Part shown: one piece after another, positions 7,371 through 11,818 of the stretch
Layout: every line of letters starts with the position of its first letter
Numbering within the stretch: position 1 is the first letter of the stretch
Assembly (NCBI GenBank): GCA_038214135.1
Contig: JBBQSD010000167.1
Location: 1-11,818, forward strand
Direction of reading: 5' to 3'
DNA: 11,818 nt
Origin: JANLSE01 sp038214135
GTDB lineage: Bacteria; Chloroflexota; Chloroflexia; Chloroflexales; Roseiflexaceae
The notes under the pieces: model-generated
Databases searched by the model: none
The model's input: only the letters and a program-made list of their open reading frames with translations
What the model was told of the DNA's origin: nothing
Program-made: the position numbers and the translations under genes

Positions 7371-7381
7371 TATGATCAGGT
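7357..7381. promoter_or_regulatory. Direct repeat TGATCAGGT x2, candidate MarR operator
   Basis: TGATCAGGT occurs at 7357-7365 and again at 7373-7381, 16 bases apart start to start. Each copy contains the palindrome TGATCA. The first copy overlaps the spacer and start of the -10, the second covers the likely transcription start, so a bound protein would block the promoter. Autorepression by the adjacent MarR protein is the simplest reading, but classical MarR sites are inverted repeats, so this remains inference. Confidence 0.4.
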
Positions 7382-7397
7382 TACTTGAGGAGTTTTT

Positions 7398-7859
7398 ATG
7401 GATATATCACCACCCTTTGAGGCAACCAAAGAACTGCTTGCTCTTCTGCCATTGCTGAACCGCATTGTTGCGACAGAGGTGCGGCGTGAGGTTGGCGAGG
7501 ACACATCCATGCCGCAGTTTCGGGTGCTGACGCTGCTTGCCGCTCAGCCGCTGACACTAAGCACACTCGCCAAGCAGCGCCGGGTGAGCCCGCAGTCGAT
7601 GAGCGAGCTTGTACAGGTTCTGGTCGAGCGTGGCTGGATCGCACGCCTGCCTGATCCAAGCGACCGCCGCCAATCGCTGCTGCAACTCACCGAGCATGGG
7701 CGGGCGCAGTATGAACGAGCCACTGATCACATGCTCCAACGGCTCACGCCACTCATCGGGCAACTGAGTCGCGCTGAGCTTGCAGCGGTACGCATCGCAC
7801 TCCCTGCGTTGCACCGTGTACTGACACAAGAGGACGATGATGCGAAGGACGAACATTAA
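7398..7859 (+). CDS. MarR-family transcriptional regulator
   Basis: The 153-residue protein has the length and layout of MarR regulators. It has an N-terminal dimerisation helix, then a winged helix-turn-helix from about 40 to 100 with L-T-L-S-T-L-A-K-Q-R-R-V-S-P-Q-S-M-S as the recognition region. The wing ends in DRRQSLLQLT (89-98), the conserved family signature. A C-terminal helical pair completes the dimer interface. A strong ribosome binding site, GAGGAG (7387-7392), sits five bases before the ATG. Its 3' end overlaps the downstream exporter gene by 20 nt, showing translational coupling. MarR proteins usually repress a neighbouring efflux gene until a small aromatic or phenolic ligand binds, so control of the MFS gene and of itself is likely. 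No Cys residues are present, so thiol-based redox sensing is unlikely. Confidence 0.93.
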   Translation: MDISPPFEATKELLALLPLLNRIVATEVRREVGEDTSMPQFRVLTLLAAQPLTLSTLAKQRRVSPQSMSELVQVLVERGWIARLPDPSDRRQSLLQLTEHGRAQYERATDHMLQRLTPLIGQLSRAELAAVRIALPALHRVLTQEDDDAKDEH

Positions 7860-9159
7860 CCCACCGATCAACCATGCAACCGAGGTGCAGCAGGCACCAG
7901 TGGAACGGTTTGCCTGGTTTACCCGCATTGCGCGTGGCTTCCATGCCCTGCAGGTACGCAATTACCGATTATTCTGGATCGGCCAGCTGATCTCGCAGAC
8001 GGGCAGCTGGATGCAGCGCACGGCCCAGGATTGGCTGGTACTGCAACTGACCCATTCGCCATTTGCGTTGGGCTTGGTGACGGCGTTGCAGTTTCTGCCT
8101 GTATTACTGCTCTCGCTGGTTGGCGGGGTGATCACCGATCGCTGGCTGAAGCATCGGCTGGTGATTATTACTCAGGTCGCCGCGCTGATTCAGGCGGTAA
8201 TCTTTGCCACATTAGTCGCAACTGGCGCAATTCAGCTATGGCATGTCTATATCCTGGCGCTGCTTCAGGGCATTATCACCGCGATTGATAATCCAGTCCG
8301 GCAATCATTCGTTGTCGAACTGGTTGGGCGCGAGCATATGGTCAATGCGGTTGCGCTCAATTCGATGCTGTTCAATGGGGCACGAATTGTTGGGCCAGCA
8401 TTGGCCGGCGTGATGATCGCCGGAGCGGCCAACATGCTGTTTGGCATTTCGCTGGTTCTGTTCGTGAATGCGATCACCTTTGTTGCCGTTCTGATCGGAC
8501 TCCTGATGATGGATCCACGCGCCTTCTGGAATGTACCGCCAACACAATCTGGCAGGGTTGGCCAGCGCATGCTCGAAGGGTTAACGTATGTCTGGCGCAC
8601 GCCACCCGTCTTGCTAGTGATGATCGTCGTTGCTGCAATTGGCACATTTGGCTACAACTTTAGCGTTGTCCTGCCATTGCTTTCTGGCTTTGTGCTGCAT
8701 ACCAACGCGGCTGGTTATGGCGGGCTCTCGGCATTTCTGGGCTTTGGTTCGCTGGTTGGCGCACTCAGCACCGCCTACGCCCGCAAGGTAACGGTGCGAC
8801 GGCTGCTGATTGGCTCGACATGCTTCAGCATTCTGCTTGCGCTGGTGGCACTCTCAACCAATTTCGCGCTTTCGGGAATACTCCTGATTGCCCTTGGCTT
8901 TGCGGGAATTGTGTTTTCCACCAGCGCCAACACACTGTTGCAGTTGACGGTGCCGGATGCGTTGCGTGGGCGGGTGCTGAGCCTGTATATGCTCCTATTT
9001 GCTGGTAGTACGCCGATCGGTGGCCTACTGATCGGTACGCTCTCGAATGTGATCGGTGTATCGGCCACACTTGTGGTGTGTGCGGGGCTATGCCTGCTTG
9101 GGATTGGTGCTGCGCTTGTGTACCGCTATCGAACGCAGCGATTGCTGCTCAGTATATGA
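7840..9159 (+). CDS. MFS exporter, EntS/MFS_3-type drug or siderophore efflux
   Basis: This complete 439-residue transporter has about 10-12 hydrophobic segments and the hallmark stretches of the EntS-like MFS_3 group. These are F-W-I-G-Q-L-I-S-Q-T-G-S-W-M-Q-R-T-A in TM1, L-V-G-G-V-I-T-D-R between TM2 and TM3 (motif A, Asp-Arg at about 100-101), and D-N-P-V-R-Q-S-F-V-V-E-L-V-G-R then N-A-V-A-L-N-S near mid-protein. G-R-V-L-S-L-Y-M-L-L-F lies in the C-terminal half. Members export siderophores, macrolides or other small molecules by proton antiport. Two ATGs stand in tandem at 7837 and 7840; I chose the second because GAGG (7830-7833) is six bases from it and only three from the first. It overlaps marR and so should be co-regulated with it. 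Substrate is unknown. Confidence 0.9.
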   Translation: MRRTNINPPINHATEVQQAPVERFAWFTRIARGFHALQVRNYRLFWIGQLISQTGSWMQRTAQDWLVLQLTHSPFALGLVTALQFLPVLLLSLVGGVITDRWLKHRLVIITQVAALIQAVIFATLVATGAIQLWHVYILALLQGIITAIDNPVRQSFVVELVGREHMVNAVALNSMLFNGARIVGPALAGVMIAGAANMLFGISLVLFVNAITFVAVLIGLLMMDPRAFWNVPPTQSGRVGQRMLEGLTYVWRTPPVLLVMIVVAAIGTFGYNFSVVLPLLSGFVLHTNAAGYGGLSAFLGFGSLVGALSTAYARKVTVRRLLIGSTCFSILLALVALSTNFALSGILLIALGFAGIVFSTSANTLLQLTVPDALRGRVLSLYMLLFAGSTPIGGLLIGTLSNVIGVSATLVVCAGLCLLGIGAALVYRYRTQRLLLSI

Positions 9160-9187
9160 AGCCTGTCGGGTACGCTGATACAGGTTT
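9159..9187 (+). terminator. Weak stem-loop after the MFS gene
   Basis: AAGCCTGT (9159-9166) pairs with ACAGGTTT (9180-9187) through eight pairs including one G-U, around a 13-base loop. It begins at the last base of the MFS stop codon. The T residues are part of the stem and no further T-tract follows, so termination would be weak. It sits just upstream of the ABC remnants. Confidence 0.3.
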
Positions 9188-9219
9188 ACCATTCTAGAGG
9201 ATTGCGAAAGCATCGAGGA

Positions 9220-9553
9220 AGTATCGCCCAGCGCATCTCGACATTACGCTTGGCGGATGTGGTGCTTGTACTGGAACAGGGCCGCATTTTCCTGCCAGCC
9301 GTCGAATTTCTGGGCATGCCTGCGACGGGGATTGTGCTATGGTTTGGCGGGCGAGCGGTGATCGATAACCAACTCACGATTGGCATTGTCGTCGCATTTC
9401 TGGCCAATGTCACACGCTTTTTCGACCCAATTCAGGAGTTAAGCCAGCTGTACACAACCATGCAATCGGCGATGGCCGGCGGTGAGCGTGTGTTCGAACT
9501 GCTCGACACGCCATCCGATGTGTGCGACGCGCCCAATGCACCAGAGATGCCCC
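9220..9553 (+). pseudogene. Collapsed ABC exporter pair: end of first NBD joined to end of second TMD
   Basis: The frame begins without a start codon at SIAQRISTLRLADVVLVLEQ (9220-9279), then GRI. This is the switch/H-loop and final strand of an ABC exporter nucleotide-binding domain, with Gln replacing the H-loop His as in many asymmetric half-transporters. At about 9286-9292 it passes in frame into L-P-A-V-E-F-L-G, the last TM helices of another ABC half-transporter (L-W-F-G-G-R-A-V, T-I-G-I-V-V-A-F-L, R-F-F-D-P-I-Q-E-L-S-Q-L-Y-T-T-M-Q-S-A-M, G-E-R-V-F-E-L-L-D). The simplest explanation is deletion between two tandem half-transporter genes, removing about 300 residues of the second TMD. A frameshift at a C-run (9550-9553) then separates it from its ATPase domain. 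It is non-functional as it stands. Confidence 0.8.
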
Positions 9554-9812
9554 GATCAATGGGCGGATCGAACTTGCGGGTGTCTCTTTCGCCTATCGTA
9601 ATGATATGATCGTGCTACATGATCTGCATCTGGTGATCGAGCCTGGCCAGACCATCGCGCTTGTTGGGCCAACCGGCGCGGGCAAATCATCGAACACCAA
9701 TCTGATCGCACGCCTGTATGATGTGACGAATGGTGCGGTGCTGATTGATGGCATCGATGTGCGTACAGTCGCGCAGCGCTCACTGCGTCAGCAGACGGGC
9801 ATCGTGCCGCAG
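9554..9812 (+). pseudogene. N-terminal half of the second ABC nucleotide-binding domain
   Basis: In a frame shifted from the preceding TMD fragment, I-N-G-R-I-E-L-A-G-V-S-F-A-Y-R opens a standard ABC ATPase domain. The Walker A is GPTGAGKS (9666-9689), followed by an unusual Ser-Asn in place of the normal Thr-Ile/Leu. It continues L-I-A-R-L-Y-D-V-T-N-G to the Q-loop V-P-Q, whose Gln is at 9810-9812. Homology ends exactly after the Q-loop. The signature LSGGQ, Walker B and H-loop are all missing. Restoring one C in the run at 9550-9553 would rejoin this domain to the TMD upstream as E-M-P-P-I-N-G-R, so a one-base deletion or a sequencing error explains the frame change. The sequence then runs in frame into pentapeptide repeats. 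Confidence 0.82.
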
Positions 9813-10066
9813 GCTGCCCAATGGTGCAACCTGAGCAACACGAACCTTGTGGGCGGCTACTTCGTCAATGCCCCGCTCGCTGGGGCCAGCCTGAAGGAGG
9901 TAAGCTTCGCGGGGGCGAACCTCACCGGCACGTTACGGGTGTCAATCTGAAGGGGGCGACCTGGATGAGGACGGCGACACTGACGAATACCATCTGGAAT
10001 AATACAACCTGCCCGGATGGCACCAATAGCAACAACAATGGAGGTACCTGTCTCGGCCATCTCTAA
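9813..10066 (+). pseudogene. C-terminal remnant of a pentapeptide-repeat protein, with internal frameshift
   Basis: Directly after the ABC Q-loop the frame changes character to A(N/D)LxX-type pentapeptides: CNLSN, TNLVG, GYFVN, APLAG, ASLKE, VSFAG, ANLTG. This is the repeat that folds into a right-handed quadrilateral beta-helix. Near 9930-9934 the frame shifts; a stop would end the first frame at 9948-9950. In the new frame TGVNLKGATW continues the repeats and the protein ends with W-N-N-T-T-C-P-D-G-T-N-S-N-N-N-G-G-T-C-L-G-H-L and a TAA (10064-10066). This two-Cys tail is a recurring ending of bacterial pentapeptide proteins. Loss of about four bases (an AACG-like codon piece) from ACG-xxx-GTT-ACG would explain the shift. 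The N-terminus, including any signal peptide, is absent. Confidence 0.75.
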
Positions 10067-10112
10067 TCTAAACGAATCGCACGCTGGAATCGCTCTTGGA
10101 TGAGATATTGTT

Positions 10113-10150
10113 GGGCCGTAGCGATGCACGATCATGCGTCGCTACGGTCC
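10113..10150. repeat. 16-bp-stem hairpin between convergent units
   Basis: GGGCCGTAGCGATGCA (10113-10128) pairs with TGCGTCGCTACGGTCC (10135-10150) around the 6-base loop CGATCA. All 16 positions pair, two through G-U wobbles (positions 3 and 12 of the stem). It lies between the convergent pentapeptide remnant and the minus-strand membrane protein gene. No T-tract follows on either strand, so it may be a Rho-assisted bidirectional terminator or a dispersed REP-like palindrome. The wobbles preserve RNA pairing, which slightly favours a role in the transcript. Confidence 0.75.
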
Positions 10151-10174
10151 GCCGATTGCTGCCTGGATCAGTGG

Positions 10175-11818
10175 TTACACAAGGCCACACAGAAAACGAT
10201 TCTGATCAACATGAATGCCCGTCAGAACACGACGCCCGGGCGAGGCTGGATTTGGACAGATATGCATCCCATAGCCCTGCGATGTGCTATCCTCTATCTC
10301 AGGCAGCGCGATGAGTGTCAATCGATCATCATAGCTACACAAGAGTTGATTGCGATCAACCCGCAGACCACGTATATACGTGCCTGTTGGGCATGCATGC
10401 ATAGATGCCCGCACAGTCCCAGTATCGAGGAATGTCTGAATATGTGCTGCATCCCCAGCTAGGATCACCCGCCGACAGAGCAGTTTATTTTCTACGACGT
10501 TTACTCCCGCAATTGCATATTCGTGCGGGCAGGCGTGCATATCGGATTCCTGCGTCGTGGTATCGATATATTCCTCATATGGCACCGGCACGGCTGTCGG
10601 CAGGATCGTGGGGGTGAGCGTTGGCATCGGTGTTGGCAGCTCCGTTGACGTGGGCGTTGCTGGCGTCGTTGGTGTAGCGCTCGGCTGTAGTGTATTGGTG
10701 ATCGTGGGCATAAGCGTCACTGTTGGTACACTAGTCGCCGTATTGGTCGTTGGACTGGGAGCATTCACAGTTCCTGCAAGCACCGCGCCAGGTTGTGGCG
10801 TACTGATCGCCACGAGCACGTTCGCCAGTACCGCCGTGCTGGTCGGTGCAATGCTGATGCGCTGTGTTGGCAGTTGAACACTTGGCGGTATGGTAACGTT
10901 CGTCCTAGCAACCGCAACAATCACCGGTGTAACCGCTGATGTTTGTGGGCTCGGCTGCGGGCCTGGTGTACTTAGGATTTGTTGGGTCGCCTCCACTGTT
11001 GGCAGTATTTGAGCCTCGGCAGCGCTGCGTTGCTGGCTGAGTACTTCCTGGGTTTGTTGGGCAAGTATCGCCTGGGTTGCCTCCGCAGCGGCACGCTGTT
11101 CCAATGGCAATACCGCAATTGCGGTTGAGGTTTGGTGCAACACGCCCGCCACCTGCGTTTCCCGTTCAGAACGTGCCACCGCCGCCACCTGCGCCGTCTG
11201 CGCCACGACCGTCCGCAGATCCACACCCGTTGCAATCGCCGGGGAGCGTTGCGGATTGAGCAGCGCCGCCGCCGCGATCCCGAACCCCATCAGCAACACC
11301 AAGGCCGCAATGGGCAGCACCCAGCCGGGCAGGCGCGCCACGCGGACAAACTGCGCGGCTCCGACGGCAGCAGTTCCGCCCGCGCTCGCCTGGGCCAGCA
11401 CCTCAAAACGCCCGGCGCGGCTCTTGCCCACCAATGGCGCATCGCCCTCGATGAACAGCGTGGCCTGCTCGCTCATGCCGGGTGCAACCGCCATGTGCTC
11501 GGGTTCAAAGCGATAGCACAGCCCATCGTCATCGCGGCCACTCAGGCGGAAGCGCGCTGCTGTGTTGCCTTCATTCTGCACGGTGACGCGATACTGCCCG
11601 CGCCCACGGCCTTCCACCCGCGTCGGCGCAATCACCACGGCCGCCCGCACGACTGGCCGCACCGTCCAGCGGCCCACCACCTTACCGCCCTGCTCCGGGT
11701 TATTCCGCGAACGCGCCCGCACCTCGACCGAATAATCCCCCGCCGCCACGTCGGTCGTCTCTGGTACCGTAACGCGCAACGCGACGACGGCCTGGCCCCA
11801 TGGCCCGATCTGCTGGGT
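10175..11818 (-). CDS. Single-pass membrane protein: Ig-like domain, coiled coil, Pro/Thr stalk, triple Cys module (N-terminus outside window)
   Basis: The frame is open through the window edge, so the start is missing; the TTG at 11777-11779 is probably internal. Numbering from that TTG, residues 1-145 form beta-rich, Ig-like/NEW3-type sequence (Y-R-V-T-V-Q-N-E-G-N-T-A-A-R-F-R-L-S-G-R-D then V-A-P-G-M-S). Residues 150-173 are one TM helix (W-V-L-P-I-A-A-L-V-L-L-M-G-F). Residues 186-270 are Ala/Gln/Glu-rich and probably coiled coil. Residues 270-400 are a Pro/Thr/Ser-rich stalk. Residues 405-534 hold three Cys-containing repeats described separately. This looks like a surface protein that displays the repeats away from the membrane, but topology cannot be proven. 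I do not recognise the family, and the ligand or role is unknown. It converges on the pentapeptide remnant. Confidence 0.85.
   Translation of the reverse strand, partial: TQQIGPWGQAVVALRVTVPETTDVAAGDYSVEVRARSRNNPEQGGKVVGRWTVRPVVRAAVVIAPTRVEGRGRGQYRVTVQNEGNTAARFRLSGRDDDGLCYRFEPEHMAVAPGMSEQATLFIEGDAPLVGKSRAGRFEVLAQASAGGTAAVGAAQFVRVARLPGWVLPIAALVLLMGFGIAAAALLNPQRSPAIATGVDLRTVVAQTAQVAAVARSERETQVAGVLHQTSTAIAVLPLEQRAAAEATQAILAQQTQEVLSQQRSAAEAQILPTVEATQQILSTPGPQPSPQTSAVTPVIVAVARTNVTIPPSVQLPTQRISIAPTSTAVLANVLVAISTPQPGAVLAGTVNAPSPTTNTATSVPTVTLMPTITNTLQPSATPTTPATPTSTELPTPMPTLTPTILPTAVPVPYEEYIDTTTQESDMHACPHEYAIAGVNVVENKLLCRRVILAGDAAHIQTFLDTGTVRASMHACPTGTYIRGLRVDRNQLLCSYDDRLTLIALPEIEDSTSQGYGMHICPNPASPGRRVLTGIHVDQNRFLCGLV
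10187..10540 (-). repeat. Three copies of an MHxCP...GxVxxNxxLC protein module
   Basis: The C-terminus of the preceding membrane protein contains three related segments: Met414-Cys435 (10475-10540), Met460-Cys481 (10337-10402) and Met505-Cys531 (10187-10267). Each starts MHACP or MHICP, continues to a G-(V/L/I)-x-V-x2-N core and ends (L/F)-L-C. The two Cys are 18 residues apart in copies 1 and 2, and 23 in copy 3, which carries a small insertion before the Gly. Each copy is preceded by a short D-(T/S)-x-T or similar segment. Six Cys in three pairs suggest one disulphide per module if the domain is extracytoplasmic. Confidence 0.88.

Noticed and set aside
9220..9950. A novel ABC-pentapeptide fusion transporter
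   Set aside because: A frameshift splits TMD from NBD, the NBD lacks its signature and Walker B motifs, and there is no start codon or ribosome binding site, so decay is the simpler reading.
10391..10402. GCATGCATGCAT alternating palindromic run as a regulatory site
   Set aside because: It lies inside the second Cys module and is explained by coding for Met-His-Ala-Cys residues.
10557..10877. Plus-strand open frame giving a Val/Gly-rich protein of about 106 residues
   Set aside because: It is exactly antisense to the Pro/Thr-rich stalk of the minus-strand membrane protein; the Val/Gly periodicity is the complement of that low-complexity codon pattern.
1..11818. CRISPR array, tRNA, rRNA, intact insertion sequence or prophage genes
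   Set aside because: No regularly spaced repeats, no cloverleaf-like sequence, no transposase or integrase and no phage structural motifs could be found by eye on either strand.

Overview
The window is GC-rich bacterial DNA with dense gene packing. Several features suggest a filamentous-type Chloroflexota (Chloroflexales/Herpetosiphonales-like): an EntS-type MFS exporter, a 7TM histidine kinase, a membrane protein with a long Pro/Thr linker, a pentapeptide-repeat tail ending in CPDGTNSNNNGGTC, and many short palindromes. This placement is inference; there is no rRNA or other marker gene here.

Region 1 (1-2507, + strand) is a two-gene unit. It holds the C-terminal part of a large protein, cut by the window edge, that weakly resembles the TIM-barrel epsilon subunit of B12-dependent glutamate (methylaspartate) mutase. 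This is followed after 41 nt by an intact octopine/nopaline-dehydrogenase-family oxidoreductase. The two probably act in one amino-acid or opine pathway.

Region 2 (2508-4455) is largely debris. It has a heptanucleotide tandem array, a C-terminal scrap of a PIN-domain toxin on the minus strand, and a degenerate palindrome. It also has a collapsed MacAB-type exporter, in which the 5' part of a MacA-like adaptor is joined out of frame to the 3' part of a MacB-like permease. Two inverted repeats follow in the convergent gap.

Region 3 (4456-7283, minus strand) is an apparent operon of an intact 7TM-PAS sensor histidine kinase followed 41 nt later by an intact ADP-ribosylglycohydrolase (DraG/ARH) family protein. 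No response regulator is visible.

Region 4 (7284-9159) is a compact divergent promoter region leading to a marR-MFS exporter operon whose genes overlap. It is probably autoregulated, because a 9-bp direct repeat overlaps the core promoter.

Region 5 (9160-10174) is a second graveyard. Fragments of a tandem ABC half-transporter pair have been collapsed together: the end of NBD1, the end of TMD2, then the first half of NBD2 after a frameshift. These run into the tail of a pentapeptide-repeat protein that itself carries a frameshift. A 16-bp-stem hairpin closes the region.

Region 6 (10175-11818, minus strand, truncated at the window edge) encodes a single-pass membrane protein. It has an Ig-like domain, one TM segment, an Ala/Gln-rich putative coiled coil and a Pro/Thr-rich stalk, and it ends in three copies of a Cys-containing module (MHxCP...G-x-V-x2-N-x2-LC) that I do not recognise. 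The most interesting items are this triple Cys module, the mutase-like/opine-dehydrogenase pair, and the repeated pattern of 'start of one gene joined to end of a later gene' collapses. The last of these is either real genome decay or an assembly artefact.
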